DNA of 64,000 bases, taken from positions 70,528,501 through 70,592,500 of the forward strand of contig OY856411.1 in the NCBI GenBank assembly GCA_963693085.1. Direction: 5' to 3'. The position numbers and the translations under genes are program-made. The notes under the pieces are model-generated. The model did no database searches and was not told the origin of the DNA. It saw only the letters and a program-made list of their open reading frames with translations. Of this stretch, positions 11,001-21,984 are shown piece after piece (the stretch's first letter is position 1; the number at the start of each line of letters is the position of its first letter). Source of the DNA: Alisma plantago-aquatica. Taxonomy: Eukaryota > Streptophyta > Magnoliopsida > Alismatales > Alismataceae.

Positions 11001-11316
11001 TGCCGCTAGAAAAGACCCTCAGGACGGCTACAGGACTCTGGTTGAACATCAGCCTGTTTACATCCATCCAGGCAGTGCTATTTTCCATAGGCAGCCTGAC
11101 TGGGTGATCTATCACGAACATGTAATGACTACAAGAGATTACATGAGGGAAGTCACTGTCATAGATCCTAAATGGCTGGTGGAGCTGGCACCAAGGTTTT
11201 ACAAGTCTATGGACCCTACCAAAATCAGTAAGCGCAAAAGGCAAGAATGCATTGAGCCGTTGTTTGACAGATATCATGAGCCACACTCTTGGAGATTGAG
11301 CAAACGACGGGCCTGA
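8017..11316 (+). CDS. PRP22: DEAH-box pre-mRNA splicing helicase, PRP22/DHX8 (plant DEAH5) type
   Basis: One uninterrupted 1099-codon frame encodes a spliceosomal ATP-dependent RNA helicase. In this family the enzyme releases spliced mRNA from the spliceosome in the nucleus. Domains in order: an N-terminal helical region (about 1-80); an S1 RNA-binding fold (about 154-223); an acidic linker; the conserved MSPVKILKNPEGSLSR stretch; motif I GETGSGKT (469-476); TQPRRVAA; DEAH (566-569); SAT (598-600); [18 protein letters not shown]; and [12 protein letters not shown] (from 767). HA2 and OB-fold regions follow, with a basic tail ending LSKRRA. The length is close to the roughly 1.2 kb-residue family norm. 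I chose the ATG at 8017 because it starts MEKLVYLSLIS, matching the plant N-terminus from memory, and has good context (GCGATGG). The frame is also open from 7843 (58 extra codons). No intron is seen. Confidence 0.95.
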   Translation: MEKLVYLSLISELCVELERNFGCGDRVVAEFITEMGRNCEGYEKFVAKLKETDVEFPDYFVHSLFNIIHAILPTKYESGLKTGEGACSSGDRNHLSKQFHPEDKKGRDKEQDRGHGHRHQHQLRDRVYGDDGKSYLSSKVYDHQRSKHGDVELYRIYAGRVTRIMRAGCFVKLNGRNEGLVHTSGISARKVVKPGQEVFVKVISISGKHLRLSMRDVDQSSGKELRPVRGSLEDAAYMANPDSRTQASTGDHDKGKGVSGIAIVEEDVSVPSRRHLKRMSSLDKWEASQMCAAGVKEHSVNDEDDDSMLYKEEGGDEELDIELNDDEPAFLEGHTGYSMDMSPVKILKNPEGSLSRAAALQLALTKERKDLREQQHRSFLDSIPKDLNRPWEDPIPESGERHLAHELRGVELSGYDLPDWKKDADGKALSFGQRSKLSIQEQRRGLPIYNLKKELIQAVHDNQVLVVIGETGSGKTTQLTQYLAEAGYTARGKIGCTQPRRVAAISIAKRVAEEFGCRLGEEVGYAIRFEDRTGPDTVIKYMTDGMLLREVLVDGSLSQYSVIMLDEAHERTIHTDVLFGLLKQLVKRRPDLRLIITSATLDADKFSSYFFDCNIFTIPGRTFHVDILYTKQPESDYLDAAILTVLQIHLREPEGDILLFLTGQEEIDHACQSLYERLKGLGKNVPELIILPVYSALPSEMQSRIFEPALPGKRKVVVATNIAEASLTIDGIHYVVDPGFSKQSVYNYNLGLESLIITPISQASANQRAGRAGRTGPGKCYRLYTESAYRNEMLPTTTPEIQRSNLGLTTLTMKAMGINDLLSFDFMDPPVPQALVSAMKQLYSLGALDEEGLITRVGRKMAEFPLEPPLSKMLLASVDLGCSDEILTIIAMIQAQNIFYIPREKQAQAEQKKAKFYQPEGDHLTLLAVYEAWKAQNFSAPWCFENFVQSRSLRRAQDVRKQLLTIMDRHKLDVISAGKNSTKIRKAIVAGFYFHAARKDPQDGYRTLVEHQPVYIHPGSAIFHRQPDWVIYHEHVMTTRDYMREVTVIDPKWLVELAPRFYKSMDPTKISKRKRQECIEPLFDRYHEPHSWRLSKRRA

Positions 11317-12554
11317 TGACCCATGCTTCTATGGGGGCCGATTCATAACTTTACATATCTTAAATGACCTGTAGATCTACAACCTCTAAATGCTGTAACC
11401 AAATTTAACAGTTTAATCCAGCTTAGTTGTAGACAGTCTACAATCTGCTGTCCTGTGGCGCTCCTGTTTTGACTATGTTAACATTAACATGATTAAAAAA
11501 AAGCAGCTGGTTGATGTGCATCAGTGAAGTTGTTCTTCTGTAGCACCTCATTTTACTATTGTTACACTGGGAATAGTTTTCTGAAAATGACTGGCTTTAT
11601 CTAGTTTCATTTATGCTTCCACTACAAAATTTCAAATTTCATGTTTACAGTTGAGATCTGGTTGTCTCAACCTCAAAAATTTTCTGATAAATGTGTTTTC
11701 TGCTCTTTTACGGTAGCATTTGCTTCTTGACACTGACTTTGAATTGGCACTGCAATACAGATCCGATTAATTTATGAATATGTCAGGATAAGCCCCTTGG
11801 CTGGGTTATTTGAAAGGCTTGTATGTGGACTTGAGTAGGGAAACAAATGGCCGACACGCCAAAAGCATGATAAACAAACTCTTAGTTTCTTCTAATTAAA
11901 TCAAATCTTGTAGTTAAAAATTGTCTGGCTTTATGATGCATTTCTATGCTAACGAGATATTCAGAGCCCCTATGCCCTTAATCTCTTCCACCTAAATGTG
12001 CTCTATTTGGTCCTCCCTTATGGTCTATGGAATAAAAAGGAAGGGGATCCAAGTATTGCATGAAATACAGTAAAAGGGAAGGATTCCAGAAGTTTCACAA
12101 ATACAAAGTTCTCAATGACAGATCCCGTCATGTGGTTTGGATTGACTATGGGCATTTTTTTGCACCATTAATAACCCCTCCCTCTTTGTGATTAGGTTCT
12201 CATAATATGATCTCCTGTCTCACATTGTTAGTACCTTGATAGTTTGTCGATTTAACACTCATCTCTTTAAATGATCAATACCTCTATGTCTGAATTTTAA
12301 AAGTAAAACGGAACCTAAAAGAGTGATATTTAATGACTTTGGCAATGAAAATAGATATACGTACAAACTAGAATTCAAATCTAAAACTTATGAGAACTGT
12401 ATGATGCATTTTCCAGAGTTTGTTAACTTGATTTATTGTGGCTATCTAAATGGTTTTGTGTAAATGATGGGGCTTGGGTTTTGTGACAAATCAAATATCT
12501 GGCAAAGGATATTATGATCTGAGACCCTCCTAATTGTACTGAATACATGTTATA
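11317..12554. other. 3' flank of the helicase gene (also present in the duplicate)
   Basis: No coding frame of note. The sequence matches 51057-52289 plus 57782-57935 in collinear blocks, so it was duplicated together with the helicase. It includes the 3' UTR, but I could not place a poly(A) site with confidence. It ends at the gypsy LTR starting at 12555. Confidence 0.7.
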
Positions 12555-15311
12555 TGTAACGACCCCGCCTCCCGGTAACTCCCACTTAAGGGAGACCAAG
12601 GGATCAGAGCCGTTATCCCAATAAACTGGATCAAAAGTTTGACAATTAATCAATAATAATTAATAAATTCTACCAACTAAACTGAAATCTGGTATAAAAT
12701 AAAACTTTGGATACCTTTTTAAAAACTTTAGAAATCTACTTCTATCCACAACTTGAATCTATTCTATCTAATCTTCCTTGCAGTTTATTTCTTATTTTCA
12801 CAAGGTGTCACTTTACTGTTTGTTCCTTTCAGAGTTATATCTAAAACGCCGACAAACAAAACGTTGATCATCATATATGAATATGTCGGTATGTGGGAAC
12901 AACCAAAATATCACACATAAGGCTAACAACCTAATTATCACAATCAAGTTAATTAGCAATTCAATTTACGAGTTCAATGTGTCAAACTCCACCGCTTTTG
13001 CCCTAACCCTGGAATACCCCCTTTAGGGTTTCTCTTTAGCCATTGACTTAAGGCCACCTTCTCCATCCCGAGCATGGTGCCTGGGGTCACCTCTCATGGT
13101 GCCCATTAGTCATGCAATAAAGACTACCTTCTCGATCCTGAGCTTGATGTCTGGGGTTACCACTCTTGGTGCCCATGGGTCTTCCATCCTGGGTTTGACC
13201 TTTTTGCATCATCCATCAGGGTGGTATGTAGGTGCGAGAATACACACTTATATAATTTTTCAAGTAGGAACTTCCAAACTGATAGGTTGCATCCAATGCG
13301 ATTAATCATCTGGAAATCCTTTGGAAAACTATGATGATTAACCATAATTAACCACATACCTATTTTGCAGATCTCGGAGATAGAATCAACTAATAAGAAA
13401 AGAAATCCAATCCAAGCAAGCAAGATTCCTGAAATAACATACAATTCCTTTTTATCAATATTTACCCAAACCTTCTTGCTTCTTAGGGTTTCTATCCCTT
13501 TTTAGGTTTTCTACCTCTTTTAGGGTTTAGTATGCACTTAGGGTTTTGTCATACTTTTAATACCCTTAAACCCTAATTATCTCATCTTATCTTTTACAAA
13601 AGATCCTAAGATCATCTTTTGACAACATAAAACCCTAATTTCGGATTAAATACTCTTTTCTTTCCCTTTTCCCATATCTAGGGTTTCTAAGTACATTAAC
13701 CATCATATTAGGTTTAAAACCCTAAATCTTGCAATTAACAGGTTAATATTTAACATTATCATATAACATGTTAATAATACTCGAATTAACTTATTTGCAA
13801 CATCAAATCTATCCTTTATTATCAATTAGGGTTTCTAAGCATAAATTAATACCTTTTTCATCAAAATTATATACTTTTGCAAAACGATACTGATTTAGGC
13901 CTTCAAACTATTTTTAACTTATTCCTCATATTTTTCTGATCAACTTTCATCCGAGTTTCCTACTAATTTCTAGGATTTCTACAAGAAAAAGCCTTTTTCA
14001 ACATTATTCAAGTAGAGAGGGAATTCCCAGGAAATTTGACAGCCATTTGATCAGTGGACCGGTGGTCCGCTCCTCAGATCCGACGATTCACATTGTGCAC
14101 GCCTAAATTAAGCACTCCCGCTCTCGCTCGTCTGATCTACGCTTGGGATCACGGTGGTCCGCGATCGGATGGATGTTAGTCGTCGTCTACCTTCGGCCGT
14201 ATGATGAACCACGATCAACCTCTTGGTTGACTATGAGCTCCATGCCACTAGCATAGATTTGAAGGTGTCAGGGAGCTTCGTCATCATCGTTCGGACTTGA
14301 TGGACTGCTCAATTGCCCAAATGAACTCAACCTTCACCGCGAACGAGTCGCCAGAGCTCCGCCACGGCCAGCAGGTTGCAGAGGGGGGTAGGTTAGGGCC
14401 AAACTAGCAATTGAGATCGCCGTTCCACTCGTCGTCGCGTTCCGTAGCGATGGGGATGGTTTTTAGGTATGCTGGTACCCTCGAGTACCCTCCCTTATAT
14501 AGGGCTAGGTAATGGGAGTCCTATTGTTTGGGAGTTTCTTCCCTCGTCGACGATAGCCCCCGAACCTTGGGTCTAGATGCTTCGAAACGTTCTCTCAAAG
14601 GCGATGGGCTCATTAATTTTTCAGATTATCGCGTCTAGCAAGAGGAATTTGGATTCCCAAATTGTCTCCCAGTCCCACTGGAACTCGGGGTAGACAATGC
14701 ACGGCTGCCCTTAGATCCGTGGTCCCCTGGACCACGCGGTCATCCAACGGTCGACATCGCTCCCCTCTAATGCTATTATCTAAAAACAAGTTAAAAAGGT
14801 ATTTTAACATGATAAGTTGGAAAATTCATTTCTCTCTCCTTGTTTAACATTTTCTTTTCAAATTTTAGGAAAAACTCCATCTTGTCATTATCTAACCGTA
14901 ATTAAATTTGAAGATTAAATTCCAACGATTGAGAGTGTTTCCTTCACATCCAAGTTATTCATCAATTAACCCAATTTTAATTAGTATTTCTTTTTCATTT
15001 TCCATTATCTAATTATCTCGGATCCCTTGGTCCTCAAGGAACCCTAAGGGTACGAAATATCCTTTTGGGAAAAATCCCTTTGCCTTCTAGAGGTTTCCAT
15101 CTCTCTCTCTCTATTTCCCTTTTCTTTGTTTTTTAATTATCCTTTATTATTATTAGGCCCAATGGCCAACTAAGCCCAATTATAAACAATCAAGGCCATT
15201 GCACACGAAATACTTTTGATTCAAACAATAAAGCAAGCTTATATTCCATTCATTATGAAAAGGAGAATTGCATGTTTATTACATAATTAGGGAGAAATGG
15301 AGGTTATAACA
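12555..15311 (-). repeat. gypsy 3' LTR, about 2.76 kb
   Basis: On the plus strand it begins TGTAACGACC and ends GGTTATAACA, giving inverted TGTTA-like termini next to a polypurine tract on the element's own strand. No coding frame inside carries a recognisable domain. The borders are inferred from one copy only, as no matching partner LTR was found by eye. Confidence 0.6.
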
Positions 15312-15353
15312 TCCTCCCTTCCTTATAGGAATTTTTCCCTCAAAATTCAAGCA

Positions 15354-18300
15354 TCAAACAAACAAGTTAGGGTATGCTTTCTCCATGTCCGTCTTCAGCT
15401 CCCATGTGGCCTCATCCTCTCCATGGTGCTTCCAAAGAACCTTTACCATCTCTATATTCTTACATCTGAGTTCTTTCACCTTAGTATCTAGAATCCGCAA
15501 AGGTGACTCAGGATAGGTCAGCTTCCCTTGAAGCTCAATAGGTTCAATGCTCAGCACATGGCTCGGATCTTGCACATATCACTTCAGATTGCACACATGA
15601 AACACGTCATGCATCATGCTATATTGAGGGGGTAACGCCAAACGATATGCAGCTTCATAAATCCATTCTAATACTTTAAATGGACCCACATATCGGGGAC
15701 TCAGCTTTCTTCTATTCTTAGATATAGCTCGGAGCGGTCGGATTTTCAAAAATACATGCTCTCCTACAGTGAAATGCACATCGGTCCGCTTTGCATCAGC
15801 ATACGATTGCTGTCAATCCTGGGCTCTCTTCAGCCTTTTCTTGATCAAAGCAACTTTATCAGCATACACTTGGAGCTCATATGACCTCAACAAGGTCCTC
15901 TCACCCACATCATCCCAGTGAAGTGGGGACCGACACGGTCTCCCGTACAAAGCTTCATACGGAGGCATCCCAATACTGGCTTCGTAGCTGTTATTGTAGG
16001 CAAACTCAGCTAAAGGTAAGTACTACTCCCATGAACCACCCCAATCGAGCACACAAGCTCTCAACAGATCTTCTAAGGTCTGGATCATCCTTTCTGACTG
16101 ACCATCCATCTGGGGGTGATAAGCGGTACTAAACTTCAACTTGGTACCAAGTTCTTCTTGAACTTGCTTCCACAACTTGGAAGTAAACTTTGGGTCTCTA
16201 TCATAAATGATCGACCCCAGTACACCATGAAAACACATTATCTCTCTGATATAAAGCTCAGCTAGGTCTGACACCTTAGCAGTGGTCTTTAAGGCAAGGA
16301 AGTGTGCTGACTTGGTAAGACGATCTACCACGACCCATATCACATCATGACCTTTCTTGGTCTGGGGTAGACCTACCACAAAATCCATGGTGATCTGCTC
16401 CCATTTCCATTCCGATATCTTTATCGATTGTAAAAGCCCACCGGGTCGTTGGTGTTCAGCCTTCACCATCTGGTACATACGACAGCTGGACACACATGCT
16501 GCAATGTCTTTCTTCATTCCTGGCCACCAGAAAAACCTCTACAAGTCCTTGAACATCTTACTAGTTCCTGGGTGCATTTTGTATTTGGATCCATGAGCCT
16601 CTTGCAGGATACGTTCCTTTATCGATGAATCCACTAGAACCCATATGCAATTCTCAAACCTGATTCCTCCATATACTCCCACGGATAGACGAGTCTGTGG
16701 CTTCATCATCAAACCTTTCATTTTGTCTAGCTCCTCACTGGTCAACTATGCTGCTATGATCTCACCTAACAACTCGGATTGGATCTGGATTTTAGCCAAA
16801 CAGACTCGATCTTCTAACGGTTGTGGAGTCCACTCCACCAGCTCTTCCAAACTCTTCCACTGACTGGACAAAATAGATGCGCACTTAAGTTGTTTCTAAC
16901 TCAAAGCATCCGCTACGACATTTGCCTTACCAGGATGATAGGCAATGGTGAAGTCATAATCCTTCATATACTCCATCCATCGTCGCTGTCGTAGGTTCAG
17001 GTCTCTCTATGTCAGCAGGTATTTCAAACTCTTATGTTCGGTGAAGATCTTGAAGGTAGCACCGTATAGGTAATGCCGCCATATCTTCAAGGCATGGATA
17101 ATAGAAGCTAACTCCAGGTCATGTGTCGGGTAATTCACCTCATTGGGTTTGAGCTGTCGGGAAGCATATGCAACCACATGTCGATTCTGTTCCAACACAC
17201 AGCCAAGTCCCATCTTGGAAGCATTAGTGAATATCATGAAACCCTCATTGCCAGAAGGTAGAGTCAACACAGGGGTGGTGGTCAGCTTCTCCTTCAACTC
17301 CAGGAAGCGAGCTTCACATATGTCAGACCACACGAACTTCACATCCTTTCGGGTTAACATGGTCAGCGGCAACGCAGTCTTTGAGAAATCCTTGATGAAG
17401 CGACGGTAATATCCGGCCAACCCCAAGAAGATGCAAATCTCAGAGGGGTTCTTTGGTGTAGGCCAGTCTTGAACTGCGACACTTTGGCTGGATCTACGGC
17501 GATTGTTCCTCCTGAGATGATGTGTTCAAGAAACATGACTTGGTCTATCCAAAACTCACATTTCAAGAACTTTCTGTAAAACTTCTGCTTTCTCAGGATA
17601 TCAAGGACTCTACCCAGGTGATCACGGTGTTGGGCTAGGTCATCCGATTACACCAAAATGTCGTCTATGAACACTATCACAAAAGAGTCAAGGTAAGGCT
17701 GGAACACACTGTTCATGAAATTCATAAAGACACTAGGTGTGTTGCATAATCCAAACGGCATGACCACAAACTCATAGTGGAAATATCAGGTTCGGAAAGT
17801 TGTTTTAGGTATATCCTCACTCCTTACCCTCACCTGGTGGTATCATGACCTCAAATCGATCTTGGAAAAGACTCGAGCTTATTTGAGTTGGTCAAACAGG
17901 TCATCTATTCTAGGAAATGGATACTTGTTCTTAATGGTTGTCTGGTTGATCATCCGATAGTCGATGCACATCCGAAGTGACCCATCCTTCTTCTTCACAA
18001 AGAGGATTGGTGCCCCCTAAGGTGATGTACTGGACCGGATAAGGCCTTTATCCAACAACTCCTGCAACTGGGTTTTCAACTCAAGCAACTCTACAGGAGC
18101 CATTCTATAGGGTGCCTTAGATATAGGATTAGTTCCAGGAGCTAACTCGATGGAGAAATCTACCTCCATCTCAGGGGGAATCCCTGGTAGATCATCTGGA
18201 AGCACATCCGCATACTCCCGAACCACCTCTATCTCCTCTAAGTATTGTCCCTTATCCTCAGGTTCAGTAACTATGGCTAGGTAAGCTCGACAACCCTTGG

Positions 18301-18727
18301 ATAGCATCCACTCAGCTTTCAAGGTGGACACATAAAGGTTGGTCGTCACATCCTTCCTTCCTCGAATTGTGAAGTGTGGATGGCCAATTTTTCTAATAAG
18401 AATCTTCTTTTCCCTACAGTCAATCTGGGCTCTGTAGGTGGAAAGCCAATCCATACCAATTATTACATCAAAATCATTCATATCGAGAAGGATGAAGTCA
18501 GTGGGAAGCTCATGGTTCAGATACTTAACTGGCAAGACAGGGGTTTTCAAAAGAGATGTATAAATACGACCACTCAGGATTGTGATATACAAAACATAAC
18601 CCAAATCCTTGATATCAAAACAAAGCATAGTTTCTAGATTTCTCGAAATAAAAGTATTAGTAGAACCAGAATCAAAAAGTGTTTTTACATGTTGTCCCGT
18701 GACTTCCAACAAGCCTATATAGTTCAT
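15354..18727 (-). pseudogene. gypsy pol: protease, RT, RNase H, integrase (multiple stops and frameshifts)
   Basis: Read leftwards, the domains follow gypsy order. The aspartic protease (FDSGSTNTFISRNLE) is near 18650-18690. A reverse transcriptase spans about 17430-18060, with FIDDILV near 17650-17670. RNase H with the K-linked palm end ([27 protein letters not shown]) is at 17007-17426. The zinc-binding H..H..C..C region is at 16500-16745, the integrase core (DFVVGLPQTKKGHD, then DPKFTSKLW and HPQMDGQSER) at 16023-16517, the GPF module (RYVGPFKVLEWI) at 15579-15779 and the C-terminal KVLW..EATWE segment at 15354-15575. The frames do not join, so this copy is non-functional. Confidence 0.85.
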
Positions 18728-18741
18728 ACCATATCAGAAAT

Positions 18742-20168
18742 GTAACATCTCTGACCTGGGTTATGTTCTAACCCTAGGTGTTTTGCTTAATAAAGTGGAT
18801 TAGATGCTTGCTCTTATATTTTGAAAGGTAATTAAGACTCTTGAGGAACTTATATTTCAATTTCAGTCTTTTTTTGAATAAATGTTGAAACATTGTTTTG
18901 TTAGTTTTGGACTAATGTGCAAATTACCCAAGTTTGAGGGGTTAACTTGCAAATTGTACATAATAAATGTTCCTATGATGTTGATACATCATATGAATGA
19001 ATATGATGTAGTGGTATAGTTTCCACAAGCTTGGGCACCAAGATAAAGCTTGTAGAGCAATCCTTGTGTATTAAACCTAGTTTTGGTGTAATGTGCAATT
19101 TACCCAAAACCTAGGGTCCCATATGCAAAATATCACCTATAGAGGGTCTCTCATGTTTCTTGGCATCAAGTGGAGCAATGAAAATGAGAGGGGTTCCTCA
19201 TTTGAATTAACATGGAGGAGAGAGAATCTTGACATTAAAATAATCAAGATTTAAGCATAAATGGAACTTTAATTTAATTTAATGCAAAAAGAAATAAATT
19301 AATTGAGGAGCCCTTCAACCAAAAGTTGAGATATGTATTTGCAATAGTGTTGGACGAGTTTGTGCCTTGCATGGGCACAAAAAGATCTTGGTTGAGTGGA
19401 AGTCCACTCACATTTATATAATAAAAAGTAATATCCACTAAAAGTTGGATATTAGTATAAAACTCTTTAAGGTGCTTAATTCCTTTTCCATTAATCTTTG
19501 GATAATGGAGAGGTTCTAAAAGAACATGAAGGTGGCTTCTTGGCCAAGAAATGGAGGGGGATTTGATGGAAATTATTTTGTAATTTAAAGAAAATAATTC
19601 CCTTTTTCTCTTTCCTAGAAAATCCCTTATGTATATCTTTTTCCAATACACATAAGGATCGTTTCCTTGATTTTTTTTCTTTCCTCACTTTGCTTTGGCC
19701 GACCAAGGGAGAGCTCAGGAGCAGGAGAAGGACGAACGCAACCTGTTGGCGAGTTTTGATCATCTTCTACCTCGGATTCATAGTGAAAACCCTAAATCAA
19801 TGCTTGATTATTGGTTTTCTTCACTCGATTTCCAATCCTAGCCAACTTGTTCATTCAAAAACTCAAAGAACGGACCTTGGACAGTTGCTGGAACTCCATC
19901 CACCATTAGAGCCGTGGAGCTTGGAGCTTGGGATCAGTTTTAGAGGCGGGTTTTATAACTCAAACCCTTATTCATTGCTATTGCATCCTTTTCTTCAATA
20001 ATCGTTGGTTACTATTTTCTATTTGGTGTTCTTTTGGTTCATGGCTGAAGTTTCCATGAAGAACGGTTGTTGTTCTTGGTCGAACGGAGGAAGATGATGA
20101 TGACATCATCATAGATGTTTATCCACAGAAAATTCCAGATCCAAACAATTTCATTTGACTTTATCAAA
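18742..20168 (-). repeat. LTR-like fragment
   Basis: It begins TGTAACATCTCTGACC, next to a diverged primer-site-like sequence on the minus strand (TGGTATGAAC, about 18724-18733). It also contains two diverged copies of an AATGTGCAAATTACCCAA unit (about 18915 and 19092), typical of long gypsy LTRs. It is not an obvious match to the LTR at 12555-15311, so it may belong to a related but different element. The right border, where the helicase pseudogene starts, is not a clean LTR end. Confidence 0.4.
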
Positions 20169-20959
20169 CGGAATTCATCATCAAGATGGGGCGCAACTGC
20201 GAGGGCGTTGAGAAGTTCGTTGCGAAGCTCAAGGAGACCGACGTAGAGTTTCCAGACTACTTTGTTCACTCCCTTTTTAACATAATCCACGCAATCCTTC
20301 CGACAAAGTACGAGTCCGGCTTGAAGACCGGAGAAGGTGCTTGTAAACAGATTCATCCTGAAGACAAAAAGGGAAGGGACAAGGAACAAGACAGAGGGCG
20401 TGGGAACCATCACCAGCATCAGCTCAGGGACAGGGGCTACTGTGATTCTAGAAGTCATAGCCGTGCCAAAGGATATGACCACCAGCGATCCAAACATGGG
20501 GACGTCGAGCTGTACAAAATTTATGCCGGAAGGGTTACTAGGATAATGCGAGCAGGCTGCTTTGTGCAAATTAAGGATGTAAGAGGCCAAGAGGGGCTTC
20601 TCCATACCTCAGAGATTTCTTCTGGCAAGGTTGTGAAGCGGGGTCAGGAGGTTTTTTTGAAGGTTATATCTATTTCAGGTAAACAATTGAGGCTTTCCAT
20701 GAGAGATGTTGATCAAAGCTCTGGCAGGGATCTGTCTCCTATGAGAGGAAGCTTAGAAGATGATCTTTACAGGGCAAAACTTTGATGGTCGATCACAGGC
20801 ATCTACTTGTGACCACATTAGGGGCAAAGCTATTTCTGGCACTATAATTGTTGGGGAGGATGTATCTGTTCATTCAAGGAGGCCTTTGAAGAAGGTGAAT
20901 TCTCCTACAGGTGGGAAGTTGGCCAGATGCGGGCTGCTGGTGTCATGGAGGACCGAATG
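20169..20959 (+). pseudogene. helicase pseudogene, piece 1 (N-terminal region with S1 domain)
   Basis: Collinear with 8102-8910 of the intact helicase and highly similar. It lacks the first 28 or so codons. It retains the MGRNCEG region and the S1 fold (YKIYAGRVTRIMRAGC.. to ..LRLSMRDVD). It carries a deletion in the linker and loses the frame near 20780. It ends at the target duplication GAATG (20955-20959) of the gypsy insertion and continues at 32113. Confidence 0.9.
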
Positions 20960-21236
20960 TGATGTAGGTCAGGCCCCACATTTACACACTTATGAGCATA
21001 GATGGCAGCTGGGTCATTAGTTAGGCTTCATTAGCAGGCTTTACTTTATTTTATCTTTGTTTCTCATTTTTGGGCTTTTGTGAAGTCAAGTGATTTATTC
21101 CCACATTGGCTATAATCTTTCTACTAAAAGCCTATATAAAGGCTCTATCTGCATCCATGTAGAGACAGTTGATGAATAAGAATTATCTTTTAGACATTAC
21201 TTCGTTTACTTTAAGTTAGCCTATAGTTTTACATTA
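20960..21236 (+). repeat. gypsy 5' LTR (277 bp)
   Basis: Begins TGATGTAGG and ends TTTTACATTA. It is matched along its length by 31827-32112. The termini TGATGTA/TACATTA are an imperfect inverted repeat. A TATA-like CTATATAAAGG lies near 21130. A tRNA-iMet-like primer site (AGTATCAGAGC) follows at about 21240-21251. Confidence 0.9.
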
Positions 21237-21252
21237 AGTAGTATCAGAGCTT

Positions 21253-21984
21253 AACCCTAAAAACATTAGGGTTAGGTCCTGCCCAGCCACCATTCTTCGT
21301 TCCAACCATACCCGCTGCCACTATCGCCCCCTTGTCCACTGCCGCCACCTCTACCGTTATACGTTGTTGCAGCCGTCGCTTCTGTCTATGGCCGCCGCCC
21401 TTGTCCACTGGTCACTGCCGCGTAGCCTGTTGCAACCACAAGCACTGCCTGCTGCTTCCGCCGCCACCACCGCCCTTTGGTCATCCATCCACTACTTCGT
21501 TGACAACAGGCCCCAGACCGCCGCCGCTGCCTGTTGTTACCGCCGCCACCCGTTGTCGCCCTTTGGTCCATCCTACACTGCTTTGTCGACAACTGGCCCC
21601 TAAGCCGCTAGTAAGCAACCGACCCTTTGGATCGGCGTAGGGTCAGGGCACATATATATTACTTCCTCCTGAGGTAATTCTCTCAATCTATATCAAAAGC
21701 AAGGAAGCAACGATTGTCATCATCTTGGGTAAGATATTTTCATTATTTATTGTGCTTTTGCTTATCTACTGCATTTTTAGTACATTCGCAAAGGGTCCGT
21801 AGGAAGTTTTGATTCATCTACAAAAAAAAATTGGCAAGTCCTAATTTTTAGAAAGGTTTTCACTTGTTCGGTGCACTATTTTACTATCATATATTTGTCC
21901 GCATTGTTTTCTTGAATTGTTTTATGTTGTCCATTTCAAAACTAAGTTTCATTTGGCACAGTATCTTTTTGGCTACAAATCATT
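21253..21984 (+). other. gypsy leader region, CCGCC-rich
   Basis: Untranslated region between primer site and gag. 21290-21610 is built from low-complexity GCCGCCACC-type repeats that open frames on both strands by composition alone. Confidence 0.6.

Larger units (their letters stand above)
12555..18740 (-). mobile_element. Ty3/gypsy retrotransposon, Del/Tekay-like, lacking gag
   Basis: A minus-strand element with a long 3' LTR (12555-15311), a polypurine tract (15312-15324) and a decayed pol region (15354-18727). The gag region is missing: directly upstream of the protease comes an LTR-like TGTAAC end at 18742. The pol end with a KVLW..EEATWE-like motif and the long LTR suit the Del/Tekay chromovirus group. 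The element interrupts the helicase 3' flank at a point where the duplicated copy reads on without it. Confidence 0.75.

Noticed and set aside
18742..20168. 5' LTR of the gypsy element at 12555-18740
   Set aside because: The start is similar only in TGTAAC and a weak AATAAA.TGGAT match, so it is listed as an LTR-like fragment and not as a confirmed partner.
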